From positions 1-64,000 of the forward strand of contig DDWZ01000028.1 of NCBI GenBank assembly GCA_002347095.1: 64,000 bases of DNA, in the 5' to 3' direction. The DNA comes from Desulfobulbaceae bacterium UBA2273 (GTDB lineage Bacteria > Desulfobacterota > Desulfobulbia > Desulfobulbales > Desulfurivibrionaceae). The notes below the pieces were generated by a model. It worked only from the letters and a program-made list of their open reading frames with translations, had not been told where the DNA came from and searched no databases. The first letter of the stretch is position 1, and each line of letters opens with the position of its first letter. The position numbers and the translations under genes are program-made. This document shows, piece after piece, positions 45,191-53,872 of this stretch.

Positions 45191-47011
45191 GTGGCCAAAT
45201 ATGTTCGAAATTATCTGCTGCTCATGGCGGTGGCAACATTGGGGGTTATCGGATACAACGTCTGGCTTGTTGAAAATCAGCTTCCCATGCTGGAATATTC
45301 GGCGTTTCTGACCAAATTGGAAAATGACGAGATCCAGACCGCGCGGATACAGGGCCAAGAGATCACCGGCACGGACAGCTATGGCCAGTCCTTTTCCACC
45401 TATGCCCCGGATGTGCAGCAGCTTCTTCCCAGGCTTGAGGGGAAGAATGTCCGTATTTCCGCCGGAAAGCCCCGGGCGGTTTCGCCTTTTTGGTCTTCGA
45501 CCTTTCCGGTTGTGCTGCTCATGGGCGGCTGGATGTTTTTTATGTTTCGCAGCCAAAAAGGGGGAAGCGGCGGCGTCAGTGGCGGTTTCGGCAAGAAAAA
45601 AATCGCCATGGATCCGGACAAGGCCCGCCGGGTGACCTTTGCCGATGTGGCCGGCATTCCGGAAGCAAAGGAGGAATTGGTCGAGATCGTGGAGTTTTTG
45701 AAGGATTCCAAGAAGATTACGCGTCTTGGGGGCAAGATCCCCAAGGGCGTGCTGCTGCAGGGGCCTCCGGGAACCGGAAAGACCTTGCTGGCCAAGGCCA
45801 TTGCCGGAGAAGCAGGCGTTCCTTTTTACAGCATCAGCGGTTCTGATTTTGTCGAGATGTTTGTCGGGGTCGGCGCTTCCCGGGTGCGGGATCTCTTTGC
45901 CCAGGCCAAGAAAAGCGCGCCGTGCATCATCTTCATCGACGAAATCGATGCGGTGGGCCGCAGTCGCGGGGCTGCCGGGGCCATGGGCGGCCAGGACGAG
46001 CGGGAGCAAACCCTCAATGCCCTGCTGGTCGAAATGGATGGCTTCCAGAGCGAGCAAACCGTCATCATCGTCGCGGCGACCAACAGGCCGGATGTTCTTG
46101 ATCCCGCTTTGATGCGGCCGGGCAGATTCGATCGGCAGGTCACCATCATGCCTCCCGATGTCAAGGGGCGGCGCAAGATCCTGGAGGTGCACTCCCGCAA
46201 CGTGATGATGGATCCGGACGTTGATCTGCAGGTGGTGGCCCAGTCCACGCCGGGATTCACCGGCGCTGAACTTGCCAACCTCATCAATGAGTCCGCCCTG
46301 ATGGCGGCGCGCAAGGGCAAGGCGGGAATTCAGCTCAGTGATATCGAGGATGCCAAGGATAAGATTCTCATGGGGGCGGAAAGGACCGGGTTGGTCATAA
46401 GCGACCAACAGCGCAAGGTCACGGCCTACCATGAAGCCGGACATGCGATCCTTGCCAAGGTGTTGCCCAACACGGATCCGGTGCACAAGATTACCATTAT
46501 CCCCAGAGGGCAGGCAATGGGGGTGATGCAACAGGTGCCCATTGATGACCGCCACGCCTATTCAAAGGAATATTTGACCAACCGGATCAAGATTCTCCTT
46601 GGCGGCAGGACCGCGGAGGAGATTGTCTTCAATGAATTCTCAACCGGCGCCAGCAACGATCTGCAGGTTGCCACGGATATAGCCACCCGCATGGTGTGTG
46701 AATGGGGGATGAGCGAACGGCTTGGGCCACGGGCCTTTGTCACTTCGGACCAGGGCTTTCTCGGCAGCGGTTCGCGGCAACGTGCTTACAGCGAAGAAAT
46801 CGCCAGGACCATCGATGAGGAGGTCTCCCGGATCATCGCGGAGTGCTATCAGGAGGCGATCATTGTCCTTGAAGGGCGCATCACCTTTCTGCACAAGCTG
46901 GCGGAAGTTCTGCTGCTCAATGAAACCATTGATGCGGAAGAGGTTGATATCATAGTGACCTGTCCCAAGCTAACCGAAGAAAACAAGGAGAAAACCGGAT
47001 TATTCGGTTAG
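45191..47011 (+). CDS. ftsH: ATP-dependent zinc metalloprotease FtsH
   Basis: 606 aa membrane-bound AAA+ protease that degrades misfolded membrane proteins. Two N-terminal membrane helices flank a periplasmic domain (about 25-100), then AAA with GPPGTGKT, Walker [12 protein letters not shown], the SRH ([17 protein letters not shown]) and the zinc site HEAGH (414-418). Start GTG 45191 with GGGAGG five bases upstream; earlier in-frame codons lack one. A single TGTTGCA half-site (45124-45130) lies before it, but no -24/-12 promoter. It may be a second FtsH; the genome would need checking. Confidence 0.94.
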   Translation: MAKYVRNYLLLMAVATLGVIGYNVWLVENQLPMLEYSAFLTKLENDEIQTARIQGQEITGTDSYGQSFSTYAPDVQQLLPRLEGKNVRISAGKPRAVSPFWSSTFPVVLLMGGWMFFMFRSQKGGSGGVSGGFGKKKIAMDPDKARRVTFADVAGIPEAKEELVEIVEFLKDSKKITRLGGKIPKGVLLQGPPGTGKTLLAKAIAGEAGVPFYSISGSDFVEMFVGVGASRVRDLFAQAKKSAPCIIFIDEIDAVGRSRGAAGAMGGQDEREQTLNALLVEMDGFQSEQTVIIVAATNRPDVLDPALMRPGRFDRQVTIMPPDVKGRRKILEVHSRNVMMDPDVDLQVVAQSTPGFTGAELANLINESALMAARKGKAGIQLSDIEDAKDKILMGAERTGLVISDQQRKVTAYHEAGHAILAKVLPNTDPVHKITIIPRGQAMGVMQQVPIDDRHAYSKEYLTNRIKILLGGRTAEEIVFNEFSTGASNDLQVATDIATRMVCEWGMSERLGPRAFVTSDQGFLGSGSRQRAYSEEIARTIDEEVSRIIAECYQEAIIVLEGRITFLHKLAEVLLLNETIDAEEVDIIVTCPKLTEENKEKTGLFG

Positions 47012-47024
47012 GCGGCGTGATGGC

Positions 47025-47082
47025 GTGCAACCTGTTGCACGCAACACCTGTGTTGCATCAGAAGTGTTGCATGCAACACTTC
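47025..47082. promoter_or_regulatory. Putative enhancer (UAS) 2
   Basis: Six TGTTGCA-type half-sites in 58 bp: GTGCAAC-CT-GTTGCAC (47025-47040), GCAACAC, a further TGTTGCA (47051-47057), and the perfect palindrome AGTGTTGCATGCAACACT (47063-47080; the dyad extends two bases further on each side). About 225 bp upstream of the -24/-12 promoter. Confidence 0.7.
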
Positions 47083-47163
47083 TCCCTGCGTCGCGCAACT
47101 CCGCCGCACACTGCATGGCATCCCGCAATAATTTTTAATTTCCTCCCGTTCAATATCCCCCAG

Positions 47164-47192
47164 AGAGAGCGTTTGACAAAAAAACGCTCTCT
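47164..47192 (+). terminator. Hairpin downstream of ftsH
   Basis: AGAGAGCGTTT (47164-47174) and AAACGCTCTCT (47182-47192) make a perfect 11-bp stem. The 3' flank has only scattered T, so it is a possible terminator for ftsH. Confidence 0.5.
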
Positions 47193-47305
47193 TCTTCAGC
47201 GGTTCTCCTTTTTTCCCGATCCGGTGCTGTGCGTTTCGCGCGGAATGTGCTCCGAATGCCCGTTTCGGATCGGGGGCCTTCACGTAATACGTTCAAAAAT
47301 AAAGG

Positions 47306-47322
47306 TTGGCACAGGATGTGCT
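47306..47322 (+). promoter_or_regulatory. Sigma-54 promoter of the cytochrome operon
   Basis: TTGGCACAGGATGTGCT: GG at 47308-47309 and GC at 47320-47321 are ten bases apart. The -24 heptamer TTGGCAC is identical to that of the small-protein promoter. Expected start near 47333. Confidence 0.8.
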
Positions 47323-47467
47323 ATGTCCAAGGTTGGAAGCAATAACACACGGCAAAAAAGGGAGGCGGTGTTGCCCGTAACAGCCCTTTCTGTGTCAGGA
47401 TTTTTCGATGGTACGGTTATTTTTAGGACAACGGTTTACGAGATTACTTTTTTACAAGGAGACCAAC

Positions 47468-48001
47468 ATGGGAGGAAGAAAAAAGACACTCATGGGCATG
47501 GCGGCGCTTATGCTCCTGACCGCGCCGACGGGTGCGCAGAGTTGGGCCGCGGATGGCCCTGACACGGTGGAACTCGGCAGTCTGGCAAATCATTATTCTG
47601 CGGTGACCTTTGACCATGCCATGCATGTCGGTGTGGCGGCGAGTTGTGCCGAGTGCCATCACCACACAACCGGGCTCGCGCCCACGGATCCGAACTGTGT
47701 CCGTTGCCATGAAGCCGGAGCTCAGGCACAATCCGTTGCCTGCAAGGATTGCCACTCCGACAAACGTTTTTCCGCGGAAGATCTGGAAAAGACCGGCGGA
47801 AATCCCCAACTCTACCATAAAGGCAAACCCGGCCTGAAAGGGGCGTATCATCAAAAATGCCTAGGCTGCCACACCACCATGGGCGGACCGACCGGCTGCC
47901 AGGATTGTCATACCCGCAACGACCAGGGCGACGCCTTTTTTCATTCCGGCAAATATGCCCCGGCGCCAAAGGCTTCCGGCGGGCATGGGGGCGGTCACTG
48001 A
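47468..48001 (+). CDS. Periplasmic pentahaem cytochrome c
   Basis: 177 aa with a Sec signal peptide (cleavage near SWA-ADG). Five CXXCH haem sites are visible: CAECH, CVRCH, CKDCH, CLGCH, CQDCH, with many additional histidines for bis-His ligation. The C-terminus is Gly/His-rich (GGHGGGH). Resembles class III cytochrome c / NrfB-like electron carriers. AAGGAG precedes the ATG at 47468. First gene of the cytochrome-HybA-HybB operon, so it is the likely periplasmic partner of the quinone module. Confidence 0.9.
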   Translation: MGGRKKTLMGMAALMLLTAPTGAQSWAADGPDTVELGSLANHYSAVTFDHAMHVGVAASCAECHHHTTGLAPTDPNCVRCHEAGAQAQSVACKDCHSDKRFSAEDLEKTGGNPQLYHKGKPGLKGAYHQKCLGCHTTMGGPTGCQDCHTRNDQGDAFFHSGKYAPAPKASGGHGGGH

Positions 48002-48057
48002 TTTGAAGGCCACAGAGGCTTGAAGCTTACGCTGAAACGATATCAGAGGAATTTACC

Positions 48058-48981
48058 ATGAAAAAGTTACACCGCAGAAGTTTCTTGAAAGGCGGATTGG
48101 TTGGTGGCGCTGCCATCGCCGCCGTCGGGACAAGCAAACATGCCGAGGCTGCCGGGAGTTTCGGCGGCTACCCGGACAGCATGGGCGTGCTTGTTGATCT
48201 TACCAAATGTGTCGGCTGCCGCACCTGTGAAGCCGCCTGCAACAAAGAACAGGGGTTGCCCGCACCGGACAAATCCTTTGACGATCCTTCGGTGTTTGAG
48301 GAGAAGCGCGAAGGGGGGTTGCCGAGAAGGACCACGGAAAAGGCCTACACCGTGGTGCAGAAATACGACGTGCCGGGCCGCGAACATCCGCTGTTTCGCA
48401 AGGTGCAGTGCAACCACTGCAACGAGCCCGCCTGCCTGACCTCCTGTTTCGTTAATGCCTACAAAAAAACCCCGGAAGGGGCGGTGATGTACGACCCCAC
48501 GGTCTGCGTCGGCTGCCGGACCTGCATGGTGGCCTGTCCTTTCTATATCCCGGCCTACAGCTATTCCAGCGCCATCAACCCGGTGGTGAAGAAATGCATC
48601 ATGTGCTACGACACCCGTCTCAAGTTCGGCAAGCCTCCGGCCTGTGTCGAGGCGTGTCCCCAGGAGGTCATGACCTTTGGCAAGCGCAAGGATCTCCTCA
48701 AGCTGGCCCACCAGCGGATCAGCGAAAAGCCGGATGCTTATGTGGATCATGTGTACGGCGAAAACGAGGTGGGCGGCACCGCCTGGATGTACCTCTCCGA
48801 CGTGCCCTTTGACAAGATCGGTTACGACACCCATCTCGGGGACCAGCCGATCATCAGTTATGTCAAGGAATTCCTGGCGATCGTACCCATGGTGCTCACC
48901 ATCTGGCCCGCGCTCTTTACCGGCTTCCACTTGCTGAGCAACCGGAAAGACGGACTGAAAAACGAAGATAATAAAAGCTGA
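48058..48981 (+). CDS. Tat-exported 4x[4Fe-4S] protein, HybA-like
   Basis: 307 aa electron-transfer subunit. Twin-arginine signal RRSFLKGG, then four cysteine clusters (CVGCRTCEAAC, CNHCNEPACLTSC, CVGCRTCMVAC, CIMC...CVEAC), enough for four [4Fe-4S] centres. A C-terminal hydrophobic helix (FLAIVPMVLTIWPALFTGFHLL) anchors it from the periplasmic side, as in HybA rather than NrfC. It would pass electrons between the HybB-like quinone protein and the pentahaem cytochrome. Confidence 0.92.
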   Translation: MKKLHRRSFLKGGLVGGAAIAAVGTSKHAEAAGSFGGYPDSMGVLVDLTKCVGCRTCEAACNKEQGLPAPDKSFDDPSVFEEKREGGLPRRTTEKAYTVVQKYDVPGREHPLFRKVQCNHCNEPACLTSCFVNAYKKTPEGAVMYDPTVCVGCRTCMVACPFYIPAYSYSSAINPVVKKCIMCYDTRLKFGKPPACVEACPQEVMTFGKRKDLLKLAHQRISEKPDAYVDHVYGENEVGGTAWMYLSDVPFDKIGYDTHLGDQPIISYVKEFLAIVPMVLTIWPALFTGFHLLSNRKDGLKNEDNKS

Positions 48982-48997
48982 GGAGAGGTGGACAACG

Positions 48998-50248
48998 ATG
49001 AATAGCTTAAAATCACAAGGGTTCGCCCCTGTTGTCTCCCATCTCAAAAAGGATGGGAGCGAGTGGACCGTAAAAGAGAAGCTCATGCTGGGGCTTTCCC
49101 CCAAGGAATACTGGGCGGTGCAGCTCAGAAACCCCTTCAACTGGGTGCTCTGGGCCATCTATGCCGTGGGGCTGCCGATTCTGGTGGGACGTTTCATCTA
49201 CGGCCTGGGCTGGGTCACGCATTCCTCCTATGACTATCCCTGGGGCCTCTTTCTGGGCTGGGGATTGTTCGTCATGGTGCCGCTTTCCGCTTCCGGCTTT
49301 ATGATGGGAACCACGGTGGAGCTTTTCGGCCGCAAGGATTTCAAGTCCATCGAGCGGCTCGGCTTGCTGAACGGCCTTCTGGGTTATCTGTTCGCGGTCA
49401 TGTTTTTGCAGGTGGATCTTGGTCAGCCCTGGCGTCTGATTTACCCCATGTTCGTCTCCCTGGGGCCGGCGGCGGTGCTCTTCCTCGTGGCCTGGCATGT
49501 GGCCACCTATCTCTCCTGCCAGGTGGCGGAGCTGGTGCCGGCCTTTGCCGAATGGATGGGTTTTCCCAAGGCCAAGCAGTTTATCAAGAAGATCGTCCTC
49601 GGTCTGACCGTTGCCGGGATCATCCTTTCCACCCTGCACCAGGGAGCCCTGGGCGCGCTGTTCACCTATGCCCCGGGCAAGGTGCATCCGCTCTGGTACT
49701 CTTCTTCATTCCAGTGGTTCCAGTTTTTCGTTTCCGCGGTTTTTGCCGGGCTATCGATGCTCATTGTGGTCAGCACCCTCACCAAGTGGTTCATGCGCTG
49801 GCGGTGTGACGAGACCTATCTGAACAACCTGAGCAAATTGACCCTGGGGCTGGCCAAGGGCGCTTCCCTTGCCCTGATCACCTATCTGGTGATCAAGATC
49901 ATCGGCATTGCCCATGACAACGACTGGCAGTATCTGGCCTCCGGCTGGGGCGCCTGGTTCATGTTCGAGATGGTGGTTGGGGTGATACTGCCCCTGATTT
50001 TCTACACCATGGCCGTCCGAAACGGCAACGCCTCCCTGGCCCGTTTCAGCGCCTTCTTGGCGGTGTTCGGCCTCGCCCTGAACAGGTTGAACACGGCGCT
50101 GATCACTTTCAACTGGCAGTTGTATCAAGAGATTCCCCATTGGCGGGAAGTGGTGATCGTGGTCACCGTCTATGCCACCTATATCGTGGTGTATCGGGCG
50201 GTTCTGGCCAGGATGCCGATTCTCTACACCTGGAAGGAAAAGAAGTAA
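48998..50248 (+). CDS. NrfD/PsrC/HybB-like integral membrane quinone protein
   Basis: 416 aa with about ten membrane helices, the size of HybB/PsrC/DsrP proteins. Typical features: a hydrophilic N-terminus, DYPWGLFLGWG, and further helices rich in Trp/Tyr. The family binds menaquinol or menaquinone near the periplasmic face. No catalytic molybdopterin or hydrogenase subunit is encoded beside it, so the module probably serves quinone-cytochrome exchange. Ribosome binding site GAGGAGAGG. Confidence 0.92.
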   Translation: MNSLKSQGFAPVVSHLKKDGSEWTVKEKLMLGLSPKEYWAVQLRNPFNWVLWAIYAVGLPILVGRFIYGLGWVTHSSYDYPWGLFLGWGLFVMVPLSASGFMMGTTVELFGRKDFKSIERLGLLNGLLGYLFAVMFLQVDLGQPWRLIYPMFVSLGPAAVLFLVAWHVATYLSCQVAELVPAFAEWMGFPKAKQFIKKIVLGLTVAGIILSTLHQGALGALFTYAPGKVHPLWYSSSFQWFQFFVSAVFAGLSMLIVVSTLTKWFMRWRCDETYLNNLSKLTLGLAKGASLALITYLVIKIIGIAHDNDWQYLASGWGAWFMFEMVVGVILPLIFYTMAVRNGNASLARFSAFLAVFGLALNRLNTALITFNWQLYQEIPHWREVVIVVTVYATYIVVYRAVLARMPILYTWKEKK

Positions 50249-50270
50249 CATCGCGAGGGTGATGAAAAAA

Positions 50271-50296
50271 GGCAGGGCCGGGTCTCCGGCCCTGCC
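50271..50296 (+). terminator. Strong hairpin after the cytochrome operon
   Basis: GGCAGGGCCGG / GTCT / CCGGCCCTGCC, an 11-bp GC-rich stem without a T-tract, just before the degenerate kinase. It may attenuate or protect the transcript rather than terminate it. Confidence 0.5.
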
Positions 50297-50323
50297 GCAA
50301 CTTGCAACTCCGGACTGAGCGAA

Positions 50324-52663
50324 ATGGCATTTCCTTTAAAAAAAACAATTCATGCCACCGCGGTTTCGGTCACGCTGATTCTTGTGGCCTTGATGGGCCT
50401 TGGAATCAGGCAGTATCAACTGTATCGTAACCATGTCGAGGTCAGCCAGCAGACGGAAAAACTTATCTTCCAGTTCGCCATCATCCGGGAACATGTCACC
50501 GAAAACCTGCTGGAAGGGCAATATGGCGGCCTGGCCTCGGTGGGCGCGGAGCTGGAGGAGCTCAACCTTAATCTGGCATCCGTCATCAACAACCGTTCCA
50601 TCGACGACCATTACAAACTCACCCTGGCCAACGCCATCGATCTGCCCGGTCTTGTCCTGCTGGTGAGAAAGATCAGCGTCGGGCCGGTCAAGCCCGAATA
50701 TCTGCGGCAACTCAATACGGAAATCCGCACCCTGGGAGAGCGGCTCATGCTCTTCGACCGGGTGCTGGTGGAGCATGGCAAGCGCGAGCTGGTCAGCTTT
50801 CAGAATGTGGTGATCGGCGCGCTGGCCATGGTGGTCAGCCTGATCATCGGAATGCTCCTGTTTTTTCAGCGGCGGCTGATCGCCCCGCTGCTGGATCTTG
50901 TGCAACAGGTGAAAGAGGTGGCCTCCGGGTCCCGCGAGGGGCTTTCCATTGCCGGGAGAAGCGGCGAAATTTCCGAGCTGGCGTATTCGTTCCACGACCT
51001 CTTGATGGCCCGGGAAATCACGGCTCAGGGACTGGCAAAATTTCAGCGGGTGGTCTCGGCGGTGAAGGGGGCGCAGTTGGCCATCGCCAGGAATAAGACC
51101 AGGGATTCCCTGTTCAAGGAGGTCTGTCGCGCCCTGCTTGCAAATCATGAGTATTGCCTGATCTGGATAGGTCTGGCCGACGAGGGTGGGGATGTCATGC
51201 CGGTGACCGCCGACGGCGCAACATCCATGAGCAACAAGGAATGCGAAGCCTGCATGGCCATACTGCTCACCGAGGCCGAGGAAAAAGGGCTGGAGCAGAA
51301 TCCCGCGGCCCTGGCCGTGCGTTCCAAGGCGCCGGTGGTGCGTATGGATATCCTGGCCGAAATTCCCAAGGGGCTGCTCAAGGGAACGCCCTTGGCGGAT
51401 GGCCATGCAGCCTGCGCGGCCCTGCCGATTATCTGGCAGAATACCGTGTACGGCGTGCTTTCCATCTATGCCCTTTCCGCCACGGATTTTGACCCCAAGG
51501 AGATGGAGCTGCTCGAAGGATTGGCAAACGACCTGGCGTTGGCCCTGCACACCATGGAAGGCCAGCAGCATCTGGCCAGCAGGGAAAATTTGCATGGGCG
51601 GCTCTTTGGCGCCCTGCAAGCGATCCAACTCACTCTTACTCCTTCAGGGAGTATCCTTGCCGCGAACCCGATTTTTGCCGGGATGGCCGGCATTGACGCC
51701 GAACAGATTTCCGGCCGGTTCTGGCGTGATTTCCTGGCGCCGGTCCAGCCTGGCCTGACCAGTGACACCCCTGGCCTTCTCGAAAAATTGCGTTCAGATG
51801 AGGGCGCCGAGCTGGTGTTTTCAGGGAGCACGCCTGTGCGCCGCTTCCTGTGCAGGGTGGTTCCCGACCAGGAAACCGGCGGGGAGCCGGAACAGTTGAT
51901 CCTGGTCGGCTATCCGCTTGTCCGGCAGGAAACCGCCGGGAACGGGGAGGCGTGCATGCGGCTGGAAATGATCGCCTCTCTCGCCGGCGGCGTTTCGCAT
52001 GAGGTGAGCGATCTCAGCAACGGCTTGATCAACTATGCACAGGTTCTGGCCGATGAGGAGCAGCTTAAGAGGCCCGGACAGCCGCAGAACGAATTGCTGC
52101 TCAAGATCATCGAGGCCGGGGAACGCATTGCGGAAATAGTCCGGAAGTTCATCCTCTATGGCCGGGAAGAGAGCCAGGCGGCCGGAGAATTCTTGCCGGT
52201 GGCCACCGTGTTGGAGGATGCCTTGCTGCTCACCGGGTATCATTTGAAAAGCGAGGGCATCCTGGTGGAAACCGATTTTGAACCGATGCCGCCAGCGGTG
52301 CCGGTTCATGCCCAGCACATGCAGCAGGTTTTTTTGACCATCCTGGCCAGCGTCCGGGCTGCACTTGCCCAGAGATTCGCGGGCAGGGATCCACGCAAAA
52401 AACTCGCCATTGTCACCCGGTCTGCCATGGATTCCGTTCAGGGGCGGGTGTTTGAAATCACGCTTGTGGATCAGGGAGCGGTAATCCCCCAGAACAGCCT
52501 GTCCGAGTCCGTGGATATCAAGGGGATTCCGGTCAGGGGCTGGGGGAGGATGTTTGCTGTCTGCCGCCGCATCGTCGAAGATCACGGCGGTCTTTTGTCG
52601 GTCGATGGGGAAGAAGGAAAATACACCAGGATAACATTCAGTTTCCCTTTGAAGGGGGATTGA
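50324..52663 (+). CDS. Degenerate sensor histidine kinase (probable pseudokinase)
   Basis: 779 aa. Two membrane helices (about 10-30 and 165-185) flank a periplasmic domain; then HAMP, a GAF-like domain (about 240-410), a PAS-like domain and a histidine-kinase-like C-terminus. The acceptor region keeps His559 (GGVSHEVSDL). It aligns over about 200 residues with the kinase at 40124-42166 but has lost ATP-binding residues: the N-box Asn (LLSNARYAL becomes ILASVRAAL), the second Gly of the G1 box (DHGEGI becomes DQGAVI) and the GTGLGLS box (GWGRMFA). The frame is intact, so it is probably a non-catalytic sensor or phospho-acceptor. Confidence 0.85.
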   Translation: MAFPLKKTIHATAVSVTLILVALMGLGIRQYQLYRNHVEVSQQTEKLIFQFAIIREHVTENLLEGQYGGLASVGAELEELNLNLASVINNRSIDDHYKLTLANAIDLPGLVLLVRKISVGPVKPEYLRQLNTEIRTLGERLMLFDRVLVEHGKRELVSFQNVVIGALAMVVSLIIGMLLFFQRRLIAPLLDLVQQVKEVASGSREGLSIAGRSGEISELAYSFHDLLMAREITAQGLAKFQRVVSAVKGAQLAIARNKTRDSLFKEVCRALLANHEYCLIWIGLADEGGDVMPVTADGATSMSNKECEACMAILLTEAEEKGLEQNPAALAVRSKAPVVRMDILAEIPKGLLKGTPLADGHAACAALPIIWQNTVYGVLSIYALSATDFDPKEMELLEGLANDLALALHTMEGQQHLASRENLHGRLFGALQAIQLTLTPSGSILAANPIFAGMAGIDAEQISGRFWRDFLAPVQPGLTSDTPGLLEKLRSDEGAELVFSGSTPVRRFLCRVVPDQETGGEPEQLILVGYPLVRQETAGNGEACMRLEMIASLAGGVSHEVSDLSNGLINYAQVLADEEQLKRPGQPQNELLLKIIEAGERIAEIVRKFILYGREESQAAGEFLPVATVLEDALLLTGYHLKSEGILVETDFEPMPPAVPVHAQHMQQVFLTILASVRAALAQRFAGRDPRKKLAIVTRSAMDSVQGRVFEITLVDQGAVIPQNSLSESVDIKGIPVRGWGRMFAVCRRIVEDHGGLLSVDGEEGKYTRITFSFPLKGD

Positions 52664-52706
52664 TCGCGGTTTTTGCAAACATCAGAAAGAGTGAAAAGGA
52701 TTGCCC

Positions 52707-53024
52707 ATGCGATGCCAGGCCCACCCTTCAATCTACCGTATCTCCGCTGCAGCCGATATGCTGGACCTGCACCCGCGCACCTTGCGCAACTATGAAAAAG
52801 CCGGGCTTGTCACCCCGAGCCGCAAGGGGAAATGGCGGTATTACAGCGCCGATGATATTGCCTGGATCAGGTGTCTTTTCAGCATGATCCATGGCGGCGG
52901 CATCACCATCGCCTCCATCGGCAAGTTGCTGCACTATGCCCCGTGCTGGGAGGTTGCCGATTGCGCCTTGGAAAAACGCAGGCAATGCCCGGTGTATCAG
53001 AGGCGCGGCAAAGATCTTCGCTGA
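52707..53024 (+). CDS. Cysteine-rich MerR-family regulator
   Basis: 105 aa. N-terminal MerR helix-turn-helix (YRISAAADMLDLHPRTLRNYEKAGLV, then RKGKWRYYSADDIAWI) and a C-terminus with PCWEVADCALEKRRQCPVY, a CWE-C-C motif. The same kind of motif occurs in the kinase at 60480-62516. It suggests a metal or iron-sulfur effector. AGGA is six bases before ATG 52707. Confidence 0.85.
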   Translation: MRCQAHPSIYRISAAADMLDLHPRTLRNYEKAGLVTPSRKGKWRYYSADDIAWIRCLFSMIHGGGITIASIGKLLHYAPCWEVADCALEKRRQCPVYQRRGKDLR

Positions 53025-53044
53025 TACCCCGGGGCAACCCGCGT

Positions 53045-53857
53045 TTATTGCCGCAACAGAGTCCAACTGCACCAGCGATCATTCCGCCTCCGTTCCAGCA
53101 AGGTAATCCCGCTCTGCGGCAGGGCGGCGAGCAGATCCTCCTCCATCCCGGAAATGAAGCCGGAGAGCAGGTAGAGTTTCGCCTGCCAGAAATCAGGGTT
53201 TTCGAAGAGCTCAAGCATCAATCCTTTGTACAGATTGGCCATCACCAGATCCACCCTGGTGTCCGGGCATTGTCTCCGGAGGTCGGTCTCCACTACCGTA
53301 ACCCGGGCCGCTGTTTTGTTGGTCAGGCAGTTGGCGCGAGCCACCTGGCAGGCCAGCAGATTGTTGTCGCAGGCGGTGATTTTGGCCACCCCCTGTTTGG
53401 CCGCGGCAATGGCCAAAAGCCCGGTGCCGCAGCCCAGATCAAGGGCGGTGTTGATGGCGAGTTCCGGGCTTGCCGTATACTTGAACAGCCCCTCCAGGCA
53501 GAGGCGGGTGGAGGGGTGGAAGCCGCTGCCGAAGATAACGCTTGGGTCCAGCCGGATATCAGCCGGAGTCTTTTCCCATACCGGGGCCACGGTTAGTCCG
53601 CCCACGGTGAATGGTTCGATCTCTCTGCCCGCCTCCCAATCCGTATAATCCAGATCCGCCTCGTAGATGAGCTTGGCCCCCGAGGCCTCGCAGAGAATTT
53701 CGACCAGCCGTTCCTTGGGGCGGTGGAAAAAGAGGATGGCGGTTTCATCCTCGATCCAGGTGCCGATCAGATCCGGGTCGTCGATGGCCGGGAGATCTTT
53801 GAGATCGAGATGGTAGGTGTAGAGGCGGTTGTACTGGGTATAGGGCGGACGGAGCAT
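53045..53857 (-). CDS. prmA: Ribosomal protein L11 methyltransferase
   Basis: 270 aa SAM-dependent methyltransferase. N-terminal substrate-recognition part, then the PrmA signature FGSGFHPSTRLCLEGL, motif I ALDLGCGTGLLAIAAAKQG, and VDLVMANLYKGLM in place of the usual NxxA/P segment. Known PrmA modifies L11 in the cytosol. Slightly divergent, so a related protein methyltransferase is the alternative. Convergent with the MerR gene. Confidence 0.85.
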   Translation of the reverse strand: MLRPPYTQYNRLYTYHLDLKDLPAIDDPDLIGTWIEDETAILFFHRPKERLVEILCEASGAKLIYEADLDYTDWEAGREIEPFTVGGLTVAPVWEKTPADIRLDPSVIFGSGFHPSTRLCLEGLFKYTASPELAINTALDLGCGTGLLAIAAAKQGVAKITACDNNLLACQVARANCLTNKTAARVTVVETDLRRQCPDTRVDLVMANLYKGLMLELFENPDFWQAKLYLLSGFISGMEEDLLAALPQSGITLLERRRNDRWCSWTLLRQ

Positions 53858-53872
53858 GGGGGGGTATCCGGG

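Larger units (their letters stand above)
47012..47467. other. Regulatory interval before the cytochrome operon
   Basis: 456 bp without a credible gene, containing palindrome cluster 2, a hairpin at 47164-47192, an AT-rich patch near 47125-47145 and the -24/-12 promoter, then a leader of about 135 nt. The open frames here are short and lack coding character. Confidence 0.75.
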
